Assembly (NCBI RefSeq): GCF_938028735.1
Contig: NZ_CALIMF010000015.1
Location: forward strand, 82,118 to 146,117
Reading direction: 5' to 3'
Length of the DNA: 64,000 nucleotides
DNA from: an uncultured Thermanaerothrix sp.
GTDB lineage: Bacteria; Chloroflexota; Anaerolineae; Anaerolineales; Anaerolineaceae
In this document: piece by piece, positions 24,839 through 33,010 of the stretch
Position numbering within the stretch: the first letter of the stretch is position 1
Layout: each line of letters begins with the position of its first letter
The notes under the pieces: model-generated
Database searches by the model: none
What the model was told of the DNA's origin: nothing
What the model saw: the letters and a program-made list of their open reading frames with translations, nothing else
Position numbers and translations under genes: made by a program

Positions 24839-25909
24839 CTAATCCAGCGGGCTCTCGGCCGAAAAATTGCGAGCAAGATCGTAAGGTGAAAAAACGCCCT
24901 TAGAGGTTACTACAGCCCCGACTAAATGGGGCGGTGTGATATCAAAAGCGGGATAATAACCCCGAACACCTTCCATGGTAGTGGGAACTCCCATTGCATG
25001 AAGGACCTCTTGTGGATCACGTTCCTCGATTTTCACCGAGGTGATTCGGGCATGACTGCGCGACGGATTGCCCAAGACATAGTAGGGAACGCCGTGATGA
25101 TGAGCCGCTAAGGCAATTTGAAAGGTGCCAACTTTGTTGACGACGTGACCATCGAGGGTAATAACATCAGCAGCGGAGATAAAGACCTGGGCCATTTTGC
25201 GGGAGAGTATATAAGCGGGCATGTTATCTGTGATGACGGTTACTGGAACATCTAAACCCCGTGCCACCGAGGCAGTCAAGCGTGCCCCTTGGAGGTAAGG
25301 CCGCGTTTCTGGACAAATGAGGGCTATGTCTTTCCCGCGTTCTTGGGCCACTAAGAGTGTGAAGCCAATTAGTGTTTCAGCGAAGCATTGGGTGAGGATA
25401 GTAATCTGATCGGGAAGAAGGTCTACTGCGTAGGAGGCAATCTTGCGTGCATTGCGGTAACGCTCATCCAAAATACGGTAGACGTGAGACAGGGTGATCT
25501 CTTCGGGGTCCTGCCCCTGTTTCAAGGCTTCCTCAGCCAGTTGGCGGAGGTGCTCTATTTGCCGAGCCAAATCCTGTGAAGTCGTTGGGCGGGCATGAGA
25601 CAACTCATGGGCGGCTTGTTTAAGGATGGTCACCGCCTCATCGATGGGTTTTCCCCGGGCTTCACGTGCAGCGCTGACCATTCCCAATGAGGCAACTAGG
25701 CGCGGCCCTCCACTTTGGGTGACCATATCCCGGATGGCTTGAGCTGCCTGGTGGTAGTTTTCGCAACGCACAAATTCCACTTTGTGCGGATAGATGCGCC
25801 GATCAAGAACAAAGATCACGCCGTTTTCATATCTGGCAACGTTCTCGTACTGTAATAGGAAAGGGAGACCCTTATCTGCGCGTTCACTCAACACCTCTTC
25901 AATCTTCAT
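24839..25909 (-). CDS. mtnA: MtnA-like methylthioribose-1-phosphate isomerase (eIF2B-related family)
   Basis: A 356-residue member of the MtnA/eIF2B-alpha family, converting an aldose-1-phosphate (methylthio- or 5-deoxyribose-1-phosphate) to the ketose. TILTQCFAET carries the catalytic Cys of the family; VITDNMPAYIL and VVNKVGTFQIALAAHHHGVPYYV are further conserved blocks. In the last block classical MtnA reads NGD-x-ANK-x-GT whereas this protein reads DGHVVNKVGT, so the acidic residue at that position is His; the enzyme may be a divergent subfamily. GAGG lies close to ATG 25909. It is followed by the aldolase and preceded by an SDR gene, all in one direction. Confidence 0.78.
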   Translation of the reverse strand: MKIEEVLSERADKGLPFLLQYENVARYENGVIFVLDRRIYPHKVEFVRCENYHQAAQAIRDMVTQSGGPRLVASLGMVSAAREARGKPIDEAVTILKQAAHELSHARPTTSQDLARQIEHLRQLAEEALKQGQDPEEITLSHVYRILDERYRNARKIASYAVDLLPDQITILTQCFAETLIGFTLLVAQERGKDIALICPETRPYLQGARLTASVARGLDVPVTVITDNMPAYILSRKMAQVFISAADVITLDGHVVNKVGTFQIALAAHHHGVPYYVLGNPSRSHARITSVKIEERDPQEVLHAMGVPTTMEGVRGYYPAFDITPPHLVGAVVTSKGVFSPYDLARNFSAESPLD

Positions 25910-25929
25910 GTTGCCTCCTCAATACGATG

Positions 25930-26709
25930 TTAAAAAATTGGGCGACAGGATGCACCCCCATCAATGACCAGATTAGCACCCGTGATCCATGCAGCAGCGG
26001 GTGAAGCCAGGAAGAAGCAGGCTTCGGCGATTTCCTCGGGTTGCCCCATCCGTCGTAGAGGGGCCGTTTCAAGCCAGGATTGGACTCCCTGGGGCCAAGC
26101 GTCCTCGATTCCTGGGCGAGCGATTAGGCCTGGTGACACTGCATTTACCCGTATTCCATAAGGTCCCAATTCGTAAGCAGCCGCTCGTGTCAACATGATG
26201 ACAGCGGCCTTGGCGGAACTATAATGACTGTGTCCCGCAGCTGGAGACAAGCCTTCAATAGAAGCAATGTTGAGAATAGCCCCCCCATTTCCCTGGTTTA
26301 TCATTTGACGCCCTACTTTTTTGATACTGATAAACACGGCGTGTAGGTTGATATCGAGCACTTTCTGCCATTCTATAACAGGGAGGTCTAAAAGGGGGGA
26401 AACGGGGTAGGTACCGGCATTGTTAATCCATACGTCTACTCGAGTATAGGTGTCCAGCGTCGCTTTAAGCAACGCTTCAACCCCATCTTCTTCGCTTAGG
26501 TTAGCCTGAACATAAATCGCTTTTCCCCCGGACTGTTGAATTTCTTCTTGAAGAGACTGAACAGCCTTGGAGTGGGTAAAATAATGGAGAACGGTTGCGG
26601 CGCCTGCAGATGCAAAGCGTCGGGCTAGTGCTTGGCCTAGCCATCCACTGGCGCCGGTAATGACAACCACCTTATCGTGCATGTCCAACCAGGAAGGAAA
26701 ATTGCTCAT
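25930..26709 (-). CDS. Short-chain dehydrogenase/reductase
   Basis: A 259-residue SDR with the active-site YSSAK (YxxxK), NNAG and the catalytic Ser in ILNIASIEG. The cofactor motif is slightly unusual: TGASGWLGQ rather than the common TGxxxGxG spacing. A C-terminal GANLVIDGGAS is typical of FabG-like SDRs. It sits 20 nt upstream of the MtnA-like isomerase and aldolase. A plausible role is reduction or oxidation of a sugar or the aldehyde released by the aldolase; this is inference from position. Confidence 0.82.
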   Translation of the reverse strand: MSNFPSWLDMHDKVVVITGASGWLGQALARRFASAGAATVLHYFTHSKAVQSLQEEIQQSGGKAIYVQANLSEEDGVEALLKATLDTYTRVDVWINNAGTYPVSPLLDLPVIEWQKVLDINLHAVFISIKKVGRQMINQGNGGAILNIASIEGLSPAAGHSHYSSAKAAVIMLTRAAAYELGPYGIRVNAVSPGLIARPGIEDAWPQGVQSWLETAPLRRMGQPEEIAEACFFLASPAAAWITGANLVIDGGASCRPIF

Positions 26710-26744
26710 GGGATATCTCGCAGAATATCAGAGAGGAGTGTAGA

Positions 26745-27287
26745 ATGCCATCACGGCCTTCGATAAATGAGATCATTCGTCTTTTCAACCTCAAACCTCT
26801 GCCGGCTGAGGGGGGACTGTTTGCGCAAACCTATGTCAGCGACGAGGTCATCCCACCCGAGGGTCTCCCTATACGTTATGGTGGGGTTTCCAAACCGTTT
26901 GGTACAGCCATCTTTTATTTTTTGACATCTGACCCCGACTCGTTCTCCGCGCTTCACCGCTTGCCCACAGATGAGATATACCACTTTTACCTTGGAGATC
27001 CAGTTGAAATGCTGCTGCTTTACCCAGATGGTTCGAGCCGGAGGGTCATTTTGGGGCAAGATATTATGGCGGGGCAATCTATTCAGTGGATTGTCCCGCG
27101 GGGAATTTGGCAGGGATCGCGGCTGTTGCCGGGGGGTGAGTATGCTCTGTTGGGAACAACTATGGCTCCCGGATTTACGCCGGAAGATTATGAGGAAGGC
27201 GAGCGCAACCTGCTCCTTGTGCAATATCCCCGTGAAGTAGACCTTATATTGCGCTTGACCCGTTCGATGAGCAATTCTCAGGGATGA
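26745..27287 (+). CDS. DUF985 cupin protein
   Basis: A 180-residue cupin of the DUF985/cupin_5 family: EIIRLFNLKPLPAEGGLFAQTY, then TAIFYFLTSDPDSFSALHRLPTDEIYHFYLGDPVEMLLL and WIVPRGIWQGSRLLPGGEYALLGTTMAPGF. The cupin metal-ligand pattern (His, Glu, His) is visible in ALHRLPTDEIYHF. It diverges from the SDR gene with only 35 nt between starts and ends 9 nt from the convergent deaminase stop codon. GAGGAG precedes ATG 26745. Function unknown; it is transcribed against its neighbours. Confidence 0.82.
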   Translation: MPSRPSINEIIRLFNLKPLPAEGGLFAQTYVSDEVIPPEGLPIRYGGVSKPFGTAIFYFLTSDPDSFSALHRLPTDEIYHFYLGDPVEMLLLYPDGSSRRVILGQDIMAGQSIQWIVPRGIWQGSRLLPGGEYALLGTTMAPGFTPEDYEEGERNLLLVQYPREVDLILRLTRSMSNSQG

Positions 27288-27295
27288 CGACTTTT

Positions 27296-28633
27296 TCATG
27301 GTTGATGGTAAACACGATCTGAATAGAAGCCCGCAATCTTCGTCGCAAGCACTTTCATTTCCGTCTTGATGCGTTCCTCATCTACGGTTAGCAAAGTACC
27401 CTCGTGGAGGACAAGATTACCATCAATGATCACATTCCGAACATCACTGCTTTTGGCTGCGTAGACAAGATGCGAGATCAAGTCGTACTGGGGGACTAGG
27501 TGAGCGCTGCTCAGGCTGACGGTGATGGCATCAGCCCGTTTTCCTATCTCTAGACTGCCAATGAGATGATCCAATCCTAGAGCCCTAGCCCCTCCCAGAG
27601 TGGCCATGCGCAAGACTTCCGTGGCTGTAACAACCGTGGGATCTTCAGAAATCCCTTTATGAATTAGCGCGGCGGTGCGCATTTCGCCCCACAGGTCCAA
27701 GTCGTTATTCGAAGCCGCTCCATCGGTACCCAAGCCGAGGGTAACGCCGTTTTTCAATAGGGCAGGGATTGGGGCGACACCAGATCCGAGCTTAAGGTTA
27801 GACTCGGGGCAGTGGATGACGGCCACACCCTTTTGGGAGAGTTGTTCAATCTCATCCTCTTGTAGGTGGACGCAATGCACCAGCACTATTCCGGGATGGA
27901 GCATTCCCAAGGACTCTAGGTAACCTATTGGTGTCTTGCCAGTGCGACTAAGCAGAGTTTGGACTTCGGTGCGTGTCTCACTGGCGTGAGTGATTAGTGG
28001 AAGGCGGTAATCTAGTGCTAGGCGATGGGCAAGTTTGAGCGACTCTTGTGATACTGTATAGGTGGAGTGTACTTGTACACAGGGATGAATGCGTGAATGC
28101 CCCATATGGGTTTCGATAAATCTGCGCACAAGCGTTTCCTTATTCTGAGCATCCGCTTTTCCTACGGTATCAATGAGGCCAATACCATTGACTAGACGTA
28201 AACCGGTAATGAATGCGGCTTCATTAGTAGAGTCGGCATGCCAGTACATATCGGCGGCGGTGGTAATTCCAGCACGAATCATTTCGATGAACGCAAGAGT
28301 GCTGGCTTTTTGAACATTTTCAGGAGTGGCGAAGCGCATTTCCATGGGCCAGATCTTGTTCAACCAGGGTTCCAAAGGGATATCATCGGCGAAACCCCGG
28401 AAAAGGGTCATGGCGGCGTGGGTATGGGCGTTTACCAGACCTGGCATAAGAACTTGATGGCTTCCGTCAATGGTTACTTTGGCCTGATGATGGGCGAATT
28501 TTTCCTCAGGCCCTAGATCCACAATAACGTTATTCTTAATCGCCATAGCGCCTGAGGGAATAATAGTGTTTGAAGCATCCAAGGTGAGAATGGTGGCTGA
28601 CTTGATCAGAATATCATAAGGCTGTTGATTCAT
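27296..28633 (-). CDS. mtaD: MtaD-like 5'-methylthioadenosine/5'-deoxyadenosine/SAH deaminase
   Basis: A 445-residue amidohydrolase of the MtaD/SAH deaminase type. Metal-binding blocks are NAHTHAAMTLFRGFADD, THASET, VLVHCVHL and GTDGAASNNDLD, all as in the family; the length is typical. The enzyme would deaminate the adenine of MTA, SAH or 5'-deoxyadenosine to the inosine form. It follows the ECF S-component gene after a hairpin and has CGAGG before ATG 28633. The neighbouring phosphorylase, isomerase and aldolase could process the product further. Confidence 0.85.
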   Translation of the reverse strand: MNQQPYDILIKSATILTLDASNTIIPSGAMAIKNNVIVDLGPEEKFAHHQAKVTIDGSHQVLMPGLVNAHTHAAMTLFRGFADDIPLEPWLNKIWPMEMRFATPENVQKASTLAFIEMIRAGITTAADMYWHADSTNEAAFITGLRLVNGIGLIDTVGKADAQNKETLVRRFIETHMGHSRIHPCVQVHSTYTVSQESLKLAHRLALDYRLPLITHASETRTEVQTLLSRTGKTPIGYLESLGMLHPGIVLVHCVHLQEDEIEQLSQKGVAVIHCPESNLKLGSGVAPIPALLKNGVTLGLGTDGAASNNDLDLWGEMRTAALIHKGISEDPTVVTATEVLRMATLGGARALGLDHLIGSLEIGKRADAITVSLSSAHLVPQYDLISHLVYAAKSSDVRNVIIDGNLVLHEGTLLTVDEERIKTEMKVLATKIAGFYSDRVYHQP

Positions 28634-28660
28634 GGGTGCCTCGTTGGTATCCCAATAAGA

Positions 28661-28686
28661 GCAGGGAGTGGAAGACCACTCCCTGC
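28661..28686 (-). terminator. Hairpin between ecfS and mtaD
   Basis: GCAGGGAGTGG pairs with CCACTCCCTGC around an AAGA loop (11 bp). It lies 18 nt after the ecfS stop codon and before mtaD. On the minus strand the tail is TCTTATT, a weak U-tract, so it may act as a partial terminator lowering mtaD expression relative to the transporter. Confidence 0.6.
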
Positions 28687-28703
28687 TTCAAGGGGAGGTT
28701 TAT

Positions 28704-29537
28704 TTATTCGGTCTCTTCGACGAATTGCTCACGCCCTGACATCATCAAGCTGCCAATAATAATCAAGATGATGAAGGGGAGCACTCCCAGCCACACCCCT
28801 ACTTGACCTTTTGCTCCAGAGCCAAACTGGAAGAGCGCCTGCCCATAGAGCCCAGTGGAAATGCCAACTCCCACAATCAGGCCCCCCAAGGAGCCAACAA
28901 TGGCGAGAATGGCGCCCAGCTGGCGGGCAAAACCAGGTGAAACATCTTCTTTGCTCATGATATCGGTCCAGATCAACCCCCATTGCTTAACTCGGGGGTA
29001 CAAGAGAAGGAGCAAAGGCGGGCCAAGAACTAGCTCGGCAATGGCGTTGTTAAGGGTGATGACGACCGAGAGGAAGGCAAAGGGGATCAGGCCAGCCAGA
29101 TCCAGGTACCAAGCGATAATGATAGCGCAGGCAGCTGCTGAGACGATCACAATGATGATATAGGCCAGAAGCTTGCGCCAGGAATTGATGGTTTGCGAAA
29201 CATCGTTTGCTGGTACCAGGCCGAGGGCGCCCCACATTTTGTAAGGCAAAAAGCCGAGGAAAAAGTTACCGAAGAAACCGAAGATGCTTCCCCAGCCCAG
29301 AGTGCCTCCAAAGATGTCGCCAATCGTATTACCGATGGCAGAACCCCACGCGCCGGCTGGGCCGAACATCAACCCGAAGATCACGGGAAACACATTAGCC
29401 GGGCGAACTTCTGTAATGCCTGGGACAATTGGAATTCCACCTTTGAAGGGGATAAGCACGGCAGCATAGATTGCGGCAGAGAGTGCAGTGAGGATAATCA
29501 TTCGGGTGTTCTTCCACATTGAAAAAACTTCTCTCAT
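28704..29537 (-). CDS. ECF transporter substrate-binding (S) component
   Basis: About 277 residues with several hydrophobic helices. The N-terminal cytoplasmic end (MREVFSMWKNTRMIILTALSAAIYAAVL) has the short AxxxA-type helix seen in S components that contact EcfT. A Gly/Asn/Pro-rich block (TEVRPANVFPVIFGLMFGPAGAWGSAIGNTIGD) follows. The C-terminal part has two additional helices beyond the usual six. I chose ATG 29537 because AGGAGG lies 6 nt upstream; the frame is open to 29588. It is in one operon with the ECF A and T subunits and a nucleoside phosphorylase, which suggests a nucleoside or methylthio/deoxy-sugar substrate rather than a vitamin. Confidence 0.75.
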   Translation of the reverse strand: MREVFSMWKNTRMIILTALSAAIYAAVLIPFKGGIPIVPGITEVRPANVFPVIFGLMFGPAGAWGSAIGNTIGDIFGGTLGWGSIFGFFGNFFLGFLPYKMWGALGLVPANDVSQTINSWRKLLAYIIIVIVSAAACAIIIAWYLDLAGLIPFAFLSVVITLNNAIAELVLGPPLLLLLYPRVKQWGLIWTDIMSKEDVSPGFARQLGAILAIVGSLGGLIVGVGISTGLYGQALFQFGSGAKGQVGVWLGVLPFIILIIIGSLMMSGREQFVEETE

Positions 29538-29664
29538 TTTGGGCCTCCTGGCAGCAGATATAGATAGGGAGAGACTAAAGACGGGCAAAGGCTGGATGCA
29601 GGGGGTTCGGGAATTAACTACTTTCGATAGGGGGTCCTCCTTTCTGATCGGGTTTGAAGAGCGC

Positions 29665-30456
29665 TTAGGCGCGTTCTTCCTCGGGGGGATGAAATGTTAA
29701 TCGGGCAGATTCGCAATCACATGTTGCAAACTCCGAACTTTGCAGGGTTTGCAAAAACAACTTTAGGATGTTTTTCTTTAATGCTCCCAGACCTTCTTCG
29801 ATAAAAGTAATTTCTTTCCCCGATTCGACTCCGGCTGCCCAATTGATAGAATAAGCCAAGGCTGCGTAGTGAAGGCCCAGTTCGCGTGCCAATGGAGCCT
29901 CAGGAACACCGGTCATTCCAACTACATCGCCTCCCAGGATGGAGAACATGCGAATCTCGGCAGCCGTTTCCAGTCGTGGACCGTTTGTGCATACATAGGT
30001 GCCCTTGGGCGAAATTTTTAGTCCCATTGCAGTGCCAAGATCAATCAGGCGTTGCCGTAATGCTGGACAGTAGGGGTATGACATCAGGGTATGAGCGAAC
30101 CCTTCTTTTCCACCGTTGAAAAACGTGTTTTCTCGATTTTGAGTAAAATCAAGAAACTGGTCTACAGCCACTAGACTGCCAGGTGGTAAATGGGCGGAAA
30201 TGGAACCGACGGCTAGGGTAGCCAGGACATGGGTAACACCCAACTGATGAAGTGCTTTGATGTTGGCACGGTAGTTAATTCGGTGGGGAGGAATGCTATG
30301 GGTTGTTCCGTGACGGGGAAGGAAGAAGATATCTTCCCACTCCTTCTCACCTCGGAATAGTGAAACCTCTCCATAGGGCGTCTGAACGAGCTCTGAGCGT
30401 AGATGAACGCCCTCTAGAGTGTCAAAACCCGTTCCTCCGATAATGGCTGCACGCAT
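29665..30456 (-). CDS. MTA/MTI phosphorylase family (predicted methylthioinosine phosphorylase)
   Basis: A 263-residue trimeric PNP/MTAP family enzyme. The phosphate-binding FLPRHGTTHSIPPHRINYRANIKAL, central NGPRLETAAEIRMFSILGGDVVGMTGVPEAPLARELGLHYAALAY and overall length match MTA phosphorylase. Where MTAP has an ATDYD segment whose two Asp contact the adenine amino group, this protein has SINWA: Asn and Ala. Asn at this place is what 6-oxopurine-specific enzymes use. Together with the MtaD-like deaminase in the locus this predicts action on methylthioinosine or 5'-deoxyinosine. It lies between ecfT and ecfS. Confidence 0.8.
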   Translation of the reverse strand: MRAAIIGGTGFDTLEGVHLRSELVQTPYGEVSLFRGEKEWEDIFFLPRHGTTHSIPPHRINYRANIKALHQLGVTHVLATLAVGSISAHLPPGSLVAVDQFLDFTQNRENTFFNGGKEGFAHTLMSYPYCPALRQRLIDLGTAMGLKISPKGTYVCTNGPRLETAAEIRMFSILGGDVVGMTGVPEAPLARELGLHYAALAYSINWAAGVESGKEITFIEEGLGALKKNILKLFLQTLQSSEFATCDCESARLTFHPPEEERA

Positions 30457-30480
30457 TGGATCATCTTCTCCTTGGGATGG

Positions 30481-31263
30481 TTAGAAACGGATCAGACCCG
30501 GTATGTCGCCAAAGCCACGGATCTTTAAGTACGTGGTGATGATAAACATCACTAACATTAACCCCAACATCCAGTAATCTGCACGCTGCATTTTGATATC
30601 CAAGTAAAATGTGCGCTGTTCGCGGGCTCCAAATCCCTTAGCCTCTAAAGCCATTCCAAAAATGTTAGTGTTTCGAATCGTTGAGACAAACACGGGTACG
30701 AGCAGAGGAAGGTATTTTTTTATGCGTTCCAAGATATTGCCGCTATCCAAGTCTAATCCACGACTACGCTGGGCCTGAGCAATGATGAACACACTACTTA
30801 CGATTGTGGGCACCAATCGTAGAGCGGTTGAAATAGCAAATCCTACGCGGTAGGGCAAACCGAGTCGAATCATGCCAATCACAAATTCCTCGTTGCGGGT
30901 CGTGCTCATGAAAATCATACCGGCCGTGATCAGGGTGAGCATGATCAGAACACGCCCCAGACTATAAGCCAGCGATTCGACGGTAAAGATCCAGAAAAGT
31001 TTGGTTTCCCCGCTAGCAAATAAGTTCCAAAGAATAAGGCCAGAAACCGCCAAAACCAGCATGATATAACGGATGCGGCGTAAATTGATCAATGAATCGG
31101 CCAGGATTCCTTGGAGTACAACCAAAGCGGAAATGGGTAAGACCCACAGTGGATTCTGATAGTAAAGCACAATCACAAACGTGACGAGAAGGATGATGAT
31201 CTTGGTGCGTGGATCCAAACGGTGAAAGAAGGTGTCGCGATCAAGGTAAATCTCGGAGTCCAT
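30481..31263 (-). CDS. ecfT: ECF transporter transmembrane (T) component
   Basis: About 260 residues with 5-6 hydrophobic helices. The coupling-helix signature AQRSRGLDLDSG is clear, followed by a second Ala-Arg/Lys-Gly motif in MALEAKGFGAREQRT; both contact the two ATPases in ECF complexes. ATG 31263 has AGGAG 11 nt upstream and lies 7 nt after the ecfA stop codon; the frame also extends upstream to 31314. It forms the transporter with the fused ATPase upstream and the S component downstream. Confidence 0.85.
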   Translation of the reverse strand: MDSEIYLDRDTFFHRLDPRTKIIILLVTFVIVLYYQNPLWVLPISALVVLQGILADSLINLRRIRYIMLVLAVSGLILWNLFASGETKLFWIFTVESLAYSLGRVLIMLTLITAGMIFMSTTRNEEFVIGMIRLGLPYRVGFAISTALRLVPTIVSSVFIIAQAQRSRGLDLDSGNILERIKKYLPLLVPVFVSTIRNTNIFGMALEAKGFGAREQRTFYLDIKMQRADYWMLGLMLVMFIITTYLKIRGFGDIPGLIRF

Positions 31264-31270
31264 GGCAAAT

Positions 31271-32977
31271 TTACTCCTGCGAGTTTGTTTCAGTGCAGGC
31301 AACCAGTTCGTCAACGGTCAGAAGGGTCTTGCCGAGTCGGTTGGCAAAAGTGACATGCATAGGAGGGCGTAGGTAGGCATCCACCAATTCCTGGTCATGA
31401 GAGAACACCTCACGTGTGGTGCCCTGCAAATAGATTTGCCCGTCTTTCATGACGTAAACTCGGTGGGCATATTCGGCCACAACCCACATATGGTGGGTCA
31501 CAAAGATAATTGTGCTGCCGTTCTCGTTCAGGCGGCGTACCAAGTTCATCATACTGCGTTGTTCGTTGTAATCCAACCCTGTTGTGGGTTCATCCAGGAT
31601 CAAAATTTCGGGTTTGGCCGCCAAAACCGAGGCCACGGCAACCCGCTGGCGACCGCTTTTGGTGAGACTAAAGGGATCGGCATTTTCATAGCCCGCCAAA
31701 CCTACGGCATCCAGGGCCTCAGTGACGGCCTGACGAATAGTCTTTTCATCCACTTTACGTAAGCGAAGTGTGAAAGCCACCTCGTCATAAACAGTGTTAG
31801 AGAAAATTTGATGGTCAGGATTTTGAAATACGTATCCCACTTTGTGACCAAGTTCAAAAACCCCTTGCTCGCGGGTAGTTCGTCCGTCTACCCAGATTTG
31901 CCCATCTGTTGGCATGAGCAACCCGTTGAAATGCTTGACCAAAGTGGTCTTGCCGCTGCCGTTTTGTCCTACGATGGCCACAATTTCACCACGTCGGATC
32001 TCAAGATCAATCCCTTTTAGGGCTCTTGTGCCATTGGGATATGCAAATTGCAAGTTTTCGCAACGGATTAGAGGGGCGCCATAATGCTGTTCACGCGCTC
32101 GATCTTGTTGTTGTAGGGACAGATAAGTACTATCAGAGAACCGCCATTGTTTTTCTTTGAAGCATCGAATTCCATCGTTGACCGTGAGGGGAATATCCGA
32201 GTCAACGCCCATCTGGTGAAAGTACTTAGTTACTCCCAGGGGCATGACCCCATGTTGCTCAAGCAACTCCACATTGCGCAATACTTCATGAGCAGGAGCA
32301 TAACAAATTAGTTTGCCCTCATCAAGTAGCAAGATTTTTTGGGCCTCCAGGACTTCTTCCGTTTCGTGTTCAACGACCAGCAAAGTCAGGTCATCGCGTT
32401 GACGGAGGTGATTAGCAATTTCAAAGACCCCTGCTTTACTGATCGGATCGAGGTCTGTGGTCGGCTCGTCCATGACCAATACTTTGGGGTACATCGCTAA
32501 GACGGAAGCAATGGCTAATTTCTGCTTCTGACCACCTGAGAGCGTGGCCGGTGAACGTCGTTTTAAATTTTCCAAACCCACAAATCGAAGTGCTTCATCC
32601 ACACGTCGGGTAATCTCTTCCCGTGGCACATTGAAGTTCTCCAAACCAAAAGCGACCTCCAGTTCTACGTTGGTAGAAAACAACTGGGCTTCGAAATCTT
32701 GGAACACCATGCCTGTGACTTCAGCCATTTCGGCAACACGGGATGCGTGGGTGCTTTTGCCACACACCTGGACTTCTCCCGAGAACTTGCCGCGGAAGAA
32801 GTGAGGAACTAAGCCGTTGATGGAAGCAGCCAACGTACTCTTGCCCGCTTCACTAGCCCCCATGATAGCAATGAATTCACTCGGCATGACATCAAGCGAA
32901 ATGTGTTCAATGGCATTACGCTTTTGTCCGCGGTAGCGATAGGTCAGATCTTTTATTGAAATGATGGGTTGTTCCAT
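31271..32977 (-). CDS. ecfA: ECF transporter energy-coupling ATPase, two ABC domains fused (EcfA-EcfA')
   Basis: A 568-residue protein with two ABC ATPase domains. Domain 1 (~1-235): Walker A GASEAGKSTLAASINGL, signature LSGGQKQKLAIAS, Walker B VLVMDEPTTDLD. Domain 2 (~300-550): Walker A GQNGSGKTTLVKHFNGL, a divergent signature LTKSGRQRVAVAS, Walker B ILILDEPTTGLD. A single fused EcfA/A' polypeptide thus provides both ATP sites. Walker A of domain 1 has Glu-Ala where Gly-x-Gly is usual, still with the GKST core. It follows the RpiR regulator gene by 33 nt. Confidence 0.9.
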   Translation of the reverse strand: MEQPIISIKDLTYRYRGQKRNAIEHISLDVMPSEFIAIMGASEAGKSTLAASINGLVPHFFRGKFSGEVQVCGKSTHASRVAEMAEVTGMVFQDFEAQLFSTNVELEVAFGLENFNVPREEITRRVDEALRFVGLENLKRRSPATLSGGQKQKLAIASVLAMYPKVLVMDEPTTDLDPISKAGVFEIANHLRQRDDLTLLVVEHETEEVLEAQKILLLDEGKLICYAPAHEVLRNVELLEQHGVMPLGVTKYFHQMGVDSDIPLTVNDGIRCFKEKQWRFSDSTYLSLQQQDRAREQHYGAPLIRCENLQFAYPNGTRALKGIDLEIRRGEIVAIVGQNGSGKTTLVKHFNGLLMPTDGQIWVDGRTTREQGVFELGHKVGYVFQNPDHQIFSNTVYDEVAFTLRLRKVDEKTIRQAVTEALDAVGLAGYENADPFSLTKSGRQRVAVASVLAAKPEILILDEPTTGLDYNEQRSMMNLVRRLNENGSTIIFVTHHMWVVAEYAHRVYVMKDGQIYLQGTTREVFSHDQELVDAYLRPPMHVTFANRLGKTLLTVDELVACTETNSQE

Positions 32978-33010
32978 GGCGATCCTTCTTATTCCTGTGT
33001 GGAATGAGGG

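Noticed and set aside
24839..25909. Translation initiation factor 2B subunit
   Set aside because: The family Cys of isomerases is present and the neighbours encode salvage enzymes; a role in translation is unlikely in a bacterium.
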